A stretch of DNA of 64,000 nucleotides from Montifringilla adamsi (GCA_017590115.1 JAGGNK010010225.1:5518001-5582000); one strand, 5' to 3'. Shown: positions 13,606 to 27,434, numbered from the stretch's first letter. Notes: generated by a model from the sequence alone, not told the origin. Translations and numbers: made by a program.

Positions 13606-16600
13606 GTAAGTATATAAAGTAAAAAACCCTTGGCCAAGAAACCCTGAACCAAATGAAGCTATACTTCATAATGAATAAAACTCAAGGAGAAATAAGGATT
13701 TCATGATTGTCGTTTAATAATAAGTGAGCAACATTACAGATCCAGTGATCAGAATCACTTTCAATAAGTTAAGACATATTCAACATCTCCAGTTCCTGTC
13801 ACAGAAAGCTTAATGTTGTATTACTCTGTCAAAACCACATTTACAACTTTTATTTCTGTAGATGTAAATTATTTTAGCAGCAGTGAGCCCAGGAGAAATA
13901 GTTTGGTCCAAGAAGTATATGTTGGTTAATGCCTAATGGCAAATACAGTGAGTACCCTGCATTAATCCAACTGCATGGCACATGAAGTATTACCACAGCT
14001 TTTTGTTTTTGTTTTAAACTCTCAAACAATAGCTGTTCAGTGAAACATGGTTACTTTTGAACACTTAAAGGCTGTTCACATGTGATACAAGTCTCCTGCT
14101 GTCAGCTGCTGAGTGATGTCAACTGCTTCAAATGCCCTTTACATAATGCACTATATGGATGCTGTATTCTGGTCTTCTGTTTCTTTGCACTACATGAAAT
14201 TGAAAACAGCAAAGCTGACATTTAATACTCAGTCTTCCATATTTGTTTAGTGTGTGAAAGTTTAAGTTATGTGTCTTTGAAATAACTCTTCAGAGGCCAC
14301 TCAGGATTATTAAGAATAAATCAAACAACATAAGATCAAATGAATATCTGTGACTTCAGCTTCCAGCAAAGTCAGCCTTTAAAGTCAAATCTGTATTCTG
14401 CATCTTTCCGTGAGGTGTACAGCTGGGCAGTTCAGAACATCCAAGGGGGACTGAGGAACAGGGCCTTATCAGAAATCTACTTTCATCTGTTTGGCACTTC
14501 AATCTGTGAGACTGTATATACAGAAAGCGGATTGGTGTTTATGATCCCTATGGACCACAAAATATTGCTTTCTGCTATCTTCAAGGACCTCAATAAGGAA
14601 AAATTGCCAGTCTTTCTTTAGAATGATTCCTTGGAAAATAGTGTTTGAAAAGTGTGGAAGGATGACATTTTAATTCAAGGAAACGCTTCACTTCCACTTA
14701 CCTATCTAATCAGTTGACTGTGCTGACTTTAGCACTGCAGTGTGTGCCAAGGAGAAGGGAATATTTGGTTTCTCCTTGAAGCCATAGTCTTTATAGTCTT
14801 GTATCTGAGCATTTTCTTTTCTGAAGAAGCTCTCCAGCATGAATGCTGTGGAAGTTGTGAAGCAAAGCAATCACATGTAGGTTGTGTGCTCATGTAGAGG
14901 GACATTCCTAGACCCAGCTGCATAAATTACAACAGTAATTAATTTCATTTAATACGTAGTTTTGGCAGAGTTGGTCCAGGCTTTGGGCAACATCATAGAG
15001 GGTATGAAAGGTATTTTAGAATAACACTGGTTTTACTTCTTCTCTGGTATGAAAAACACAGGTTTTTTTGTTTTTTTCACCTGAGCTTTGAATGTTTTAT
15101 GAGAAACCAAAAAAAGCATTGGGAGGGCTGGTGGCTGGTCTCATTGAGCAATCTTCCAAAATACCTAAGGTTTCCACTTAAAAGTCTGATTTCAGACCAG
15201 TATGATTTTGTTTCCCAAAAATAAGAACAAAGTATTTCTTTTATATTCACTTCTTAATGAACATGTTGAGATGTATGCTTTGCCCAGGTTTACTTTAGCA
15301 AGGATGGTATGAGAAGGCATAGTCCTACCTAGCTGTCCCAAGGTCCTGGTTGGCCCTCCAGTGGGCACTGCAACTTGCCTTTCTTCCCCTGAAATAAGGA
15401 GGAGGAAAGAATTCCTTCTGAACACAAGCCCAAATTCAAATCCCTGCCTTTCATGTCCAGATTTGATTAATGTAATTCACATGCTGTGCTCTGGACTAAA
15501 CCTTTTAAATCAGCCTCAAGTTGATGAAAAATTACTTTGATACCTGTGGAGCCTGTGACTTTTCTGGATGCAATTCAAGATGCTGGGTTTTACCTACAGG
15601 TCCATAAATATCCCTGGAACTTTTTCAGTTAGCAAAAGGATTTTGTTTTTTCTTATCCTCAATATGAAGAAGTAGAGCACATGAACTGAATCAAACTTTG
15701 TTTAATGGTGTGGAATGCTGTTAGCCCCCTTTTTTTGTGAGGGTAATTCTTTGTGGGGAATTGGGGGAAAAAAGTAGGGAGAAGAGGAATATGATATGCC
15801 ATTTTGTGATGAATTATTGCTGCTTATTTCCTGGTTTGATGCATTCTCTTGGCTTTCTTTATGTTGTATCTTAAATGTACAGAGGTGCTCCAAAGACCAG
15901 ATTAGCGCCAGTCTCTACAGTTTCCACATCTCTTCTGCTGCAGCTCCATGCAGTGATTTGAAATAAAATGTCATATCTACAAACTGGCACACTAATAATG
16001 TTACTTTCAATCTTTTTCCATTTCAAATTGAGGTGTCTGAAGAGCTCATGCAGGTTTAAAATTCTATATAATTTTATATAATTCTCTTTGGGGTTATAAA
16101 TTACAGCAGAGAAACTGTATCTATATTCATGTCACAAGTCTAACCTTTCTATGACTATAGGATTATGGGTGGGATAGAAAGGAAACCTTTGCAGAAACCT
16201 CAGCAGCAGTGGAGGATCTAGTTGGTATGTTTAAACTATTTGGGGCATTCTTATGCCCTAATCAGAGTTTTTCTATGGAAGTCAGTGGTTTTACTGCTCT
16301 AAATATGTTACCAGCTGCAGGTTAATTACTGCACGTGAGGATTTGTCTCTTCTGAGCTTTTTTTTTTTTTTTAACTGAGCTGTTGCCTTGTGATGTATGA
16401 GTGGCACTGTTGCTCTACAGGTGGATGGTCCTCTCTCCTCAAGAGCAGTTTGACCAGCAGGCATGTTCCTTGTTTAGTTGCTGATGTAGTCTTTCATGTG
16501 AGAAAATGAGAGTGAATTTAGCAATTCTAGTAAAATCATTTGACAAAAGCTGGTTAGTTAATAACAGAGAGTTGTTGTCTTGAGCATTGTGTGGTTGATG

Positions 16601-16981
16601 AATGGACTTAGTAATAATGTATTAGTTGACAGAAATGGACCATCTGCTTTTGTGTATTGTTGAATGATAAGCACAGTGGGTATGGAGTGAGGGGAAAGGG
16701 AAAAAAAAAATAATACTGGTGCTCCAACATGTCTTTCTCCCTCACTTTCCCCAAAAAGAAAAATGAAACAGCAGAGTACACCTAAAAATCCAAGTAGAGA
16801 TATCAAGTACAATTATCTTAAAATGGCTATATAGAAAACATTTGGATTTTCTGGACATTTTTCATTTTTTTGTACTAAAAATGCACAGTGGCCTTATGGA
16901 AAGAAATTAACTGTATTTGTGTTGGTGGTGATATTTCTTTCCTATAAGTTTTTCTGTGCATGTTATCTTCATATTTTTCAG

Positions 16982-17069
16982 AACACTTTCCTAACACGTG
17001 TGCACCCATAGAGTTTGGAGACTCTAGTGGCAATTTGTGTCCTGGAACTTAAGGGAACCTTCAGCTAAG
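16982..17069 (+). other. Candidate 88-nt non-coding exon
   Basis: The acceptor 'cttcatatttttcag' and the donor 'aag|gtaagtg' both match consensus well and lie 88 bases apart, a normal internal exon size. All three + frames contain stops and there is no ATG, so it would be an untranslated or lncRNA exon. A long T-rich tract starts within the first 15 bases of the presumed downstream intron, a context that often helps donor recognition. Of the splice-bounded segments in this window, this is the most convincing. Confidence 0.27.
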
Positions 17070-17081
17070 GTAAGTGCGTAG

Positions 17082-17121
17082 TTTTTTTTTTTTTTTTTGT
17101 TTTTTTTTTGTTTTTTTTTTT
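17082..17121. repeat. T-rich tract just after a splice-donor-like site
   Basis: T17, T10 and T11 runs are separated by single G or GT interruptions, starting about 12 bases downstream of the donor-like AAG|GTAAGT at 17067-17075. U-rich sequence just inside an intron is the known binding context of TIA1-type splicing factors. Confidence 0.93.
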
Positions 17122-18840
17122 GTTGCATGTTTTTCTTTAAGACTCTGCTGCCAGTCTGAGCAATTCAATCACCAGTTGTGACCAAGAACATGTTTTCCTT
17201 TTACAGACAGATAGTAATGCAGACACTTCATCACTCCTGTGTTCAGGTTTACTTGTCTTACCAGTATTAAGTGTGTTTAGGAAGCTTACTTGTCCAGTAT
17301 TTTTCTTTCTGCCTTTGAAGGGTAAGTGACTCTCTATCCACTCTCAGCAGTACGCTCTGAAGGATCCATAATGATTGTGCAACTGTGGGTTATGCCCAGT
17401 TGTACTTGCAGAAAATTATAAAAATTGAATATAAAGACTATTTCATATAGTTTCTCTTATCCCTCTCTAAAAAGCATTCTTCTTACTCAAGTGTTTTTTG
17501 TATCTCATTGTTTTGTTTGTTTGGTTGGTTTTTTTTCTTTGTTCTTGGTCATCAAATGTGAAATTTTTTTACCTCTAAAAGGGTACTGTGAGAAATGTGA
17601 CCTTCATTTAAACCTTGCTTGCTGCTGTACATCTTTTAACAGGAGCACCTGCTGTTGCTCTGGTCTTGCAGTGGATGCCAGATAGTTAAAAGGGCAGTAC
17701 CCTTCATAACGATGATTTTTGCAGTACTCATCTAATCAGTGTTTAACTGGAATTTAATGTGTCCTGCAGGGGTTGACAGAACTTATCTCATATATTGTCA
17801 TTAGCCTGGGATAGTAACCTTGAGGGAGGAGAAGCTTAATAAGACTTTATTTGCTTCTAACTCTTGCTATGAAAATGTTGGCCTTTCTTGTGGGTGTGAT
17901 ATCCACTGCTTAATGGAGCAGGCACTGGTGTAGTGGCTGGAGAGGTCTCCAAAAGTACTTCAGTCATATTGTCCCATGCCAAGAGGCTCAGTACACCAAA
18001 CAATACAAACCTGACGAGAAAACTGAGGCAAATTAGTGGCCCAATCCTCCTTAAAGCACAGAAGGGCAGAAGAAACCAGAGGGAGAAGGAAGGTGCTCCT
18101 GTCCAGGCAGTTGTTTTTCTCTTATGCTCCCTATCCCAAGTCTTCCTCTTCTTTCCTCTCCCTAATCTTAAACCCTCCTATTCCTCCACAAATTAATTTT
18201 GTATTCAGCAAGCATAAATTGCTTGTATAAAGGTTCCTTCAGGAACACAAATGCACATTCCTGTTAACTTTGCAAAATATACCCAAACAAAATGCTTCCA
18301 TGTGCTCTGTGATTATTTTTTTAAGAGAGATTTTGGGCAGGAGACCAAAACTAGTGAACACTTTCTTTTAATGCAGTATAGTAGCAGATGGTAAGAAACA
18401 GCCCATGGACTCAATGCCTCTTTTGAAGTCAAATATGATACTAAGTAGCAGAAGTAAAGATAATGAGGTAAGCAATTTGGTTTATGACAAGCAGGGGAAG
18501 AAATTTCTTTTCAATTAACCTACCAACATAGGAGACCAAGGTTAAGGTTTTTAGGAATATAGCAGCATTTGGGTTTTAGTGCTGTTCAAAGTCTCATCGT
18601 ATTTTCCACCAAAAAAAAAAAATTGAAGTGAGTGCTTTTAGGCTGGATTTGTAGTTGAGGATCATGGGAAGAGTTGCAGTAAAAAGCACTGAGGCCAGAT
18701 GAGTTACTCTGGGTTTATAGGCTGGTACATTACATGGCATTGCTCCCATTGTCTTCGATGACTGGCCAAGTGAAGCTTTCAGATGCTTGTCACATTTATT
18801 AAATATTGACTTCTAGGAAAAAGTAGAATTTATTTTAATT

Positions 18841-18892
18841 ATTCTGTTTCCAATTTTAAACCTTTAAAATTCTGTTTCCATATTAAACCATA
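18841..18892. repeat. Two-copy 28-bp imperfect tandem duplication
   Basis: 'attctgtttcca' occurs at 18841-18852 and again at 18869-18880, each followed by an AT-rich stretch containing 'ttaaacc'. The second copy has diverged. Confidence 0.78.
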
Positions 18893-21800
18893 TGCACATA
18901 ACCTAAACTTCTTAAAAATGTAAGTACTTGAGTTACTTACTGAGTGTCCTGGTGTGTATGGAGGTACCTGTGATGGTTTGATACTTGAATTTATGCTTTT
19001 ATTAATACATTACTCTTATTAAAGGATGTCTTATACACTTTATACCCTGAAATTTAATTTTTATCTTCATGTACATATGCACAGATGACACTTTTTACAA
19101 ACTTATTTAGCAGAACAAGATTTTTATGTATTTACCCAAGTGTATTTTTTTGTACTTATGAACATTTCCTGGTCCTAAAAGAGAATGGACAGTATGAGGT
19201 GTGGAACTCCCCCTGGAATTTAGGGCTGGAGCACTGTTCACCACTTGCCTGGTTGGGAGCTGTCCCAGTGTGGTTGTGTCAGGGAAGCTGTGATGTGGAG
19301 CTTATCTGCAGCCCTTTTCACCTCAAACTGTTGTGTTTTCCTCCTGAATTAACTAAATAATAATAAAAGAATCTGGATATTCTGAGTAACACTAAATGGA
19401 GATCTCCAGTGTTGTGTACATCTGTAAACTATAGCTCTTAACCTTTTAATGTGAGTTTCCCTTTGCTCAGCATGTAATATTCTGTCATGTAAAGAACTGG
19501 TGTACAAATCCTAGAGGATGAGATCTTGCTAAAATATCCAGTTGCTTAATATCTTGGAAGATAAAAGTCACAAAAAATAAATTTTACCAGTATGTTTAGG
19601 GTAGGGTATTTGAAGTTTTCTTTTATTATACTGGTACTGTGCCACATGCTTCTTGTAAACCTCCAGAAGCACTGAAGAGTGACACAGAATATCTTTTCAG
19701 TGCTTGCCTCTTGCTCCAAGGCCAATACTGTTATTGGTTACAGATTTTTTTATGTCCTGGAGGCTGCTGCTTCCAGGCTTTAGTAACTCCACATCCATTT
19801 CCATATGAAACGCATTTCCTGCAGTCCCTTTGTAGGACTAATGAGTCTAATAAACTTGTTAAAGGTATCTAAAGACTTTTCATGCAGTTCAAATGAGTTC
19901 ATGTGGAAAAAATTAGCAATCCTTATGCTTGTTACAGTTAATTTTATCATTCTTTAATTGGAAAATTTTAAACAAATCACCTCACTGCCACCACTGTATC
20001 CTAGAAATTAAGAGTCCAGCTCCTTGACTGTACAAGTGCAAACAAAATATGTAAGGAGGGAAAAAAACCCCTTTAAAACAGTTTTAAAGGTACTGTATGG
20101 CTTGTTTCTCCTTTAGTTGAAGTAGTGGTGTGATGGGATGCTAGGTCAGGCATCTTCTCCACATGGTTTCTCAGGAGATTTTCTCTGCACCTGTGTCTTC
20201 CCAGCCCTGTGACTGCATCTGGCATCTAGGTCTTCAGAGAGATGTTAATAACACACATAATATCATTGTTACCCAAGTTATTTTTTTACTTTCCTGCTAC
20301 TTTTATAGTTTTTTGAACGTTCTTCTGCTGCAAAAATTACTTAGATGCTCAAAACTTTGACAATACAGTTGAGAGAACACTTTGTTACCCTTACAGTAGG
20401 GTTGTAAATAAGCCATTTGTTGTCACTCTTTGTGCATCCTACTCTTTTTGAAGGGTATATCCACCATAACTTTAAAATCAGTGTCTATATTTCTAACAGA
20501 ATTTGAATCCTTCCTGTATGTAAAGATGTTTTGTGCCAGTGAGTTAGCTTTTCTGGTAACTTGTAGCCTTAAAATATATGAGTGACTATGGTTCAGGGAG
20601 GAGTCACAGAAATAGTGTATTCTGAAGTAGAGGAAAATAACTGAAAGTATGGTATTTGGGACTTTTCTTTTGTATTTTATATTGGAAAAATGTTATTCTC
20701 TGAAGAAAAAAGTATTAACTTGCACTAGGGACATGGTGCTCTTACAAGAGGAAATACATACTAGATTTTGAAAATACATGTGATGTTTACTTCAGTGATT
20801 GTCACAATAGGCAAATAAGGAATTAAAAAACCCTATTAAAATAATTTGATATGATGTTCTTTTCCTAATAATATATCCCCTAGACTACATCTTCTGCATT
20901 AAGTTAAATGATTTCTTCAACAGCATTTTTTCTGTATAGTGCTAAATTTTGCAAAAGTAAAATATGGAAACATGAACTGTGCTTGGTCATAAAACAATGA
21001 GTTATGCTTGGTCTTGTCATAACTTAGTCATGAAAGATCTTGTCTTACATACATATAAATGTTTATTTGTTTAGATTTGTTCCAGCATATATCCTCTCAG
21101 TTCTCGGTCCTGTAAACATCTTACAGAACTTTGATTTTTTTTTTTTAAATTATCTATAAAATTATATGTTTCAATAATTACACTTAGGATTTTATAATCC
21201 ATTGAAGTAGCAGCTCTTTCCACATGTGAAGAATGTGCTGAGTGGAAGTGGCCCACTTATGCTTCCAGACTAGCCCTGTGTGGTTTCTTTCTTAGAAACT
21301 GGATGAATCTGTGCAACTTTCAGTCCAGTCTAATGAACTAGGTTTGACTACAGGAATCAGACTTGCTTCCTACCTCCTTTATTGTCTAGACTTACTAATA
21401 TCTACCTCTGCCTGATACAGTTTGTTAGAATGCTAGGTAAACCTAGATTTCTGCCCTTTTTTTTAACTAAGAAGGGATTAATTTGTAATCCCATGTGCAT
21501 TTTCAATATCAGTTGAATAATGAGACTGAGGGAAAGTAATGAGAGGGAGAGTATTTTATCCTAGATATTTTTACATATCTGAAGCAAACGGTTCCCATTT
21601 GAGGGATGCATATGAAATGGAATTCCTCCAGTGATAACTGGCACTATTCCCCAAAATAAGAACATTTCTAGGCCTAGTGATGTGTCTGCCAGCCAATTTT
21701 GCATTATTTTTGTTTACAGTGTTTTCTGTATATATTGTTTAGAAACTATACAACTCTTCAACTCCTAGAAACTAAACATTGTTAACAGAACTGGTTTTTT

Positions 21801-24800
21801 ATGTACTTAAAATTTTGAGATCTCATTTACAACAGCTGATTGAAATAAAAGAAATACAGTGATAATTCTGAAAAAAGTTTCTAAAAATGCAAAGGTAAAC
21901 TGGAAAGTCCACATAACTTTTAAAATAAAGATTAAAAAAGTATATTGCTATTTAAGGAATACAGCACAGCATTGCTAACAGGAGCAAAGTTACTAAATGG
22001 ATATTAGTACATCTGTCTTCAAATGGTAAAGTTTACAGTCTATCTGCTAGATCAGAGGGAATCTACCTTTCAATTGTGTTTTGTCACTTGCCTACCTGAA
22101 AAAAATGTTTGTACTAGCATGAATTCACTTATGAGGGTACTATCAGCAGCATTTACAATGCTGAGGCTTGAAGTTGATCTGTCAGTCTCCACATTATTTT
22201 ATGATAGTGCAGCCCTTTTTATTTCCAAGTTCTGCTCTTGTGCCTTTTTTCCACATAAGCTTTGTGCTCCTAGAGAACATAAAGGAAATTATAGGTATAA
22301 ACAAGTCCCCTGTGAGTTGAGTTCTAATGCTGTGATGGGATTAGATTAACTTTGCACTATTCTGATTCTCATTATGAGCCCTGTCAGAAAGGTCCATTCA
22401 TATTGTGCCATTTTCTATCCTCATTACCACTTTTGTCACAAAAATGAAATTTTTCATCTGTCTTACAGGCTGGAAAAGACAGAAGCTGGCAACAGTAGTG
22501 TGATAACCTTTCTAGTTCTGTGCAGTTTGACAGGCCGCACCTTTCTGCTTTGCTCTCTTTAATGGTTTCTCAACCCGTGAGAAGGAGAGAAGGGATGGAT
22601 ATCCATCTCAAGGTATAATATATGATTAATAGTGCTGTCTGTATTCAGAGGACTTCAACTTTCCAAACTGAGCTGGTTGCAAAAAGAATGGCAAATATTA
22701 GAAACATTGGTGTTGCTAACTAGGCCTGTTTTCATCTTCATGTGGTCTAAGAATTGAACTTATTCTAAAAATATTAAATAATCTAATTTACACCTGTGCT
22801 TCCACAAATTCTTGATGGCTTTCATGTGCTAGTTTACGTGTCCCAAACAACGAAGTTCCTCTGTCAAACAGATATGACCAACTGCCAGTGTTTTATAGCA
22901 TTTGACCTAAAATTTCCTACTTTTAATTCATTTTCATTAACATAGTTTGATGCCCTGCAAATTACCCTGCTATATACAATTCCTGCCCTTCTTTACTGTT
23001 TATGTCAGTAGACCAAAGAAATATTGCTGTCTTTTCATTATTCCTCACATGCTCTGTAATGAAAACTACAACAAAAGGGTTTTGGGTAGATATCCTTCAT
23101 TTTTATATCTCACATTTGTAATACCTCCTGACCTTCTCTATCTGGAAGAGAAAATAATTTATGATTCTGTGTCTGTATCCTCCCTGTGATGATATCCTGA
23201 TCAAACTACCTGCATGATGACAGAGTGTGATAGTACTGCTCCTGTAAGGACTAGCAGAGTGATGCTGCATGCTGAAGTTAATAAATTTTTTGCCTGAGTG
23301 AGAGCTGCTGAAGTGTGGATGCCCAAAGGCCTCAGTTTTTAATACAGAAAGGCCTCATAAGTAAATACACAGTAGTGTTTTCTAAGAATAGGGCAGGAAC
23401 CACAACCTGTGCCTCTCAGAGACAGTATGTTTGGGAGATGGTTCTTGTGATACACCTTTGTAAATAGTAGTCTGACCATTTCTTGCTCACGTTTTCCTTC
23501 TGAAATGTATTGACTGACCAAATGTCACAAAAGTGCTCATCCCATCTGCAGTATCTTGTAAGAGTGAAACACAGCGTACAGGGCATTATGCAAAGGACAT
23601 CAGGCTTTGTAAATTTTGGTATTTGTCAAACTGATTTGTGTAACTAACCTTTCATCAGCACAGTGGGTTCTTGGAAATAAACCCAGTTTTCTTGCATTTA
23701 AATGTAACAGGTGTGCCTGCTTATTGAATAAATTTGTCTCAGAGCAATTCTATAGCAAACTTGAAAATATGGAAAAAATCTCCATTGTGCTAAATTCTTT
23801 CCTGTAAGGGCCTTTACAGAAACACAGGGGTTATAAAACATGTCTGTCACAGCTCCTAAGTGTTACAGAAGTGCACCTTTACATGAAGACATCTGGAACA
23901 TAAAGTTCAACTAAAGCACTGAAGATTCCATCTCAAATGCAATCTATTTCAATGTGACCTTGCATCAGACAGAACTTGAACTTCGACTGCTGGCAAGCAA
24001 GGTCTGACTCCAGCTCTCTCTTTTCCTTTCACAGAGCTGCATAGCTTGTCCAAAGTGTTGTTTGGGTTTTTTGTTTGTTTGTTTTGTTTTTTCCCTCTAC
24101 TTTTGTTTTGTTTTGGCATAATGGAATGCAGCTTCTTTTCCTGGCTGCCCTGAAGGCTTGCAGCATCACTTGGTATGTCTTTGACCTTCCTCTTCCCACA
24201 CAGAAAAATCTAGCTAATTCAGATTTTTTCAATAGTTTTCTTAATTCAGTAAATTGTATTACAGTAAATGCAGGTATATAATACCCACAACAAGAACAGA
24301 CGTTAATAGAGAAATTTCACCTCAGCATTAAAGCCAATTAACCTAATGTCACCTATGCTCAAAGGAAGCAAGCCAGACTAGTACTCTTGTAGTATATATT
24401 ATTTACTCTTTACTGTGTCCTATTTAAATCAAGAAGTTGAGACAGAGGAATGTGCTTAAATGAAGGAATTATTCTGATATATTTCATTGTAATGTATAAT
24501 ATCTCCTGAAAGCCCTTATGCTTTATTTACTTCAGAGATGCTATGTATAAAACAGGCAGCAAAAGCTGAGTCTATGAAGTGATGAGGTTATACCAGAAAT
24601 AACTTTGGGCCCATTTTACTTGTAGCTATTCTTGAACTATTAACCTTTTATTTCGTTTGATTGTCTAGTAAATGAAAAGGTCTTAAGGATCCTAATATAT
24701 CCTGTGGAGTAGCTAAAATGACAAATCAGTTTTAAACGTCTGCTTAGAATTAGGGAGTATACAGCAGGTTGGGGGGTGGGAAGGCAGAGAAAGGAATGGT

Positions 24801-25365
24801 TAGTAACAGCTTGTCCAAGTGCCTCAGGGTGGCTGTAGAAATTTATTTATTTTTACTATATCTTCCCCTGCAACAAAATAAAAGCTAATTCAAGTGTACA
24901 GTCTTCATTTGCATCTGACGTGCAATGTGTTGTATCTCAGACATGTCAGGACTTGAAGACTATTTCCGTTCCTTTTTTTTAGCTCTTTTGTCAGTCTGTA
25001 AAGTGCCCCTGGCATGCTGGGAGGCACTGACAGCCTTGTTACCCTGATAATTTCCCTTTTGGAAGAGGCATATCTACTTGAAACAGTAACAGAAACACCA
25101 TACCAAACAGAAGGGTAAAATCAAGCCAACAGAGCAGAAATTGTTTAAGTGGCAAAATAAGAGGGAGCTTTGTCTTCTGGGGAAGGCAAGTAGATATATT
25201 TTAATTTTGTTTAGAGCTTGTAGGGGGAGATGTGTATTACTAAGAACTTGTTTATTGATCCATTGGGAGAAAATCTTCAATACCTATTGTGTGTTACTGG
25301 ACTACAATTTTTGGCCTTGTTTCTTCAGTTTCCTAAGACTGTTTCTCTCCTTTACCCTATAACAG

Positions 25366-25390
25366 ATTTCATGATGGAGAGAACACTTAG
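25366..25390 (+). other. Candidate 25-nt microexon
   Basis: A pyrimidine-rich tract 'gtttctctcctttaccct' followed by 'ataacag' forms a good acceptor. After 25 bases comes 'cttag|gtaagaaa', a fair donor. One frame is open (FMMERTL). The donor's -1 to -3 bases (TAG) are weaker than at the other candidates. Confidence 0.15.
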
Positions 25391-25765
25391 GTAAGAAAAT
25401 AAGTGATCCTTGCAGCATGCTATTTTCTGGCAGGATGAGGTTGGAAAGTAGAGTATACAATTTTTTTCTTCTTTGTTTTCCTTGTCCAGTTCCTATTTTG
25501 CTGTGAGATTATGACTGCATGGTGCTGACTCAGTTTTCTGTAGGTTATAAAAAAACCCCAAAAAAACAAAAAAAGCACAACCAAACAGAAATAAAATCTA
25601 GTATCTAATCAGCTCTCAATAGTGCGTGACTGTAGAACCCTACACTTCAGAACAATAATGCCATGAAACTTCCTGCTTTTAAAGCCATGGATGAACGTCT
25701 GGGGCTTGTTTTGAGAATGTTTAGGAGCTCAGTTTTATAATCAAATATGTTACTAGTAAGTGGAC

Positions 25766-25789
25766 GTTCAGTAAATTGTATTACTGAAC
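25766..25789. repeat. Perfect 9-bp hairpin, part of an 18-base repeat
   Basis: The arms 'gttcagtaa' and 'ttactgaac' flank the loop 'attgta'. Eighteen bases of the left part (25767-25784, 'ttcagtaaattgtattac') recur in direct orientation at 24245-24262, about 1.5 kb upstream, where the hairpin is incomplete. The flanks of the two copies differ. Confidence 0.88.
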
Positions 25790-26314
25790 TAAAAATCAAT
25801 TTTAGAAAAGAATAATGTTGGTAAATGTCTAGGCAGATGGAAAGGTGTTTCTAAGCTATTATATTTGATCCCAGAAATAATGTTATTGCAATAAGAAATA
25901 AAAATCACTGAACTCTTACATTATGCAGGGTCAAAATATGAACAGGTTTTGTTTATTTTTCTCCACTGATGAGTCATTATTTAAGTGTTATGATTTGTAA
26001 ATTTTGTGTCTATATTAAACAGCTGCTAAGTGCCCACATTAATGTGAATTTTTGGTTGGTTATTTTAATTTTTTTTACTTGAGTGAATCTGTTGTCACAG
26101 CATTAAGAGGTGGGTTTTGCCTGCTGTACTTAATTCTCAAAGCCAGTAACATTGTCTAATTCAAACTTCATGAAAAAAGTTAAAACAGAGTCAAGCCTTT
26201 GGACTACATACCTTCAGACTTTCTAAGATTATCCTGCACACTATTTCCCAGACATAAGGAGCACATGCTTTCTTACAGTCAGGGAATGCATAATTCTCTT
26301 TGATTTGCCATATA

Positions 26315-26347
26315 TTACAAACTAGTAAAATATATTCTAGTTTGTAA
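26315..26347. repeat. Perfect 11-bp inverted repeat, 11-nt spacer
   Basis: The arms 'ttacaaactag' (26315-26325) and 'ctagtttgtaa' (26337-26347) are exact reverse complements around an AT-only spacer. The pairing stops cleanly at both outer ends. Function is unknown. It could be a decayed element end or a chance palindrome in AT-rich DNA. Confidence 0.9.
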
Positions 26348-26591
26348 GAGATGAATTAGCTGTGCAAGGCTCAAGCTGGTGATGATAAAAGCCTCTACTG
26401 GAACATTAATCGTCACAATTTGTGAGAGTTGTTTTGGATGTTACTGCCTGAAGCTCTTCAGTGACTGATATGAGGTGGGTTCTATCTTGATTAACTGTTT
26501 GCCAACAGAGACTTTTGTTAGTAAACCAAGGTGTATCCATCTAAGTGTCTTTCTATATCTGCAGAATTATCTTTCTAACAGCTTTTTTTAC

Positions 26592-26615
26592 TTTTTTTTT
26601 TTTTTTTTTTTTTTT
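26592..26615. repeat. T24 homopolymer
   Basis: A run of 24 T within a T-rich segment. A Phe-rich open frame across it is an artefact of the run. Confidence 0.97.
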
Positions 26616-27434
26616 GTGGTATATTTTCTTTGTTTACCATTCCTAATGAAGGACAGAGTATTTCAGAAAGAAATATTTTTCTATTTCTCATCCATTTAAC
26701 ACATAAAGGATTTGTGCTGGTTTCAACATAGGAAAGTCACTGCTTTTGGGAGCTGGTTGCAGTTGCTCCTTTTGGTTTCACTCCACGTTCCCCAAGATGT
26801 GGGCCATTTGTTTTGAAATTGTGTTAGAGCAATATCAGACAGTGTTTGGTTCTTTGTTTTTTGCCTTTGAATATGGGCATGTGATCCGTGTTATGAGTGT
26901 GTAGAGGAAAAACCAGCAGTGTGAAGGCAATGAACTGCACTGAAGCACCTTTTAAATGATGCCAAATCCTTTCATAATTCCAAATCTTTCAGAGTAAAGA
27001 TGATCTTTGGTTGGTGTAACATGATAGTTTAGATACTGCTAGAGAGCAATTGATGAAATCCATCATGTGGAAAAAGAATTTCATAGTGTAATACCTCTGG
27101 TTGTCAGAGTATATGAGCCAAGAGGTAATAATCACAGCTAAGAAATAGCCCTTGTTCTTCAAAATGCATTTTTTTAATAGTAAAGAATAAATTGTTGCTT
27201 TGAACAGAGAAATGCAGTAGTTGGAAGAATTATCTGCTGCTTCCTGGTCAACAGACCATGCCAGTTTTGAATTAGATAGGTAGTGTTGGTTGGGACAGCT
27301 GGTTTTTGTTTATTTATTTTTAAAATTAGAATTCCTTTTTCAAAGGAGGTATTATGAGCCCCATAGTGTGTACAGAAACATACTGTGTATTACAGAGGAT
27401 ATGACTTCAGGTCAATTTTTTTAAACTAAGTAAT

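Larger units (their letters stand above)
8944..16981. other. AT-rich non-coding DNA
   Basis: Outside the G-quadruplex motif, the T33 run and the 35-nt exon candidate, nothing is recognisable. Open frames stay below about 130 codons. The 83-codon frame at 9030-9281 and the 126-codon frame at 13165-13545 (minus) look like chance. Confidence 0.7.
17122..27434. other. AT-rich non-coding DNA
   Basis: It contains G/T-rich simple patches (near 17510 and 24070), the 28-bp duplication, two small perfect palindromes and the 25-nt exon candidate. No coding gene, structural RNA or mobile element was recognised. The longest open frame is 108 codons (22023-22349). Confidence 0.7.

Noticed and set aside
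21111..21128. 'tgtaaacatc', which shares the miR-30 seed
   Set aside because: The match to mature miR-30 ends early and only a 6-bp local stem forms, not a precursor hairpin.
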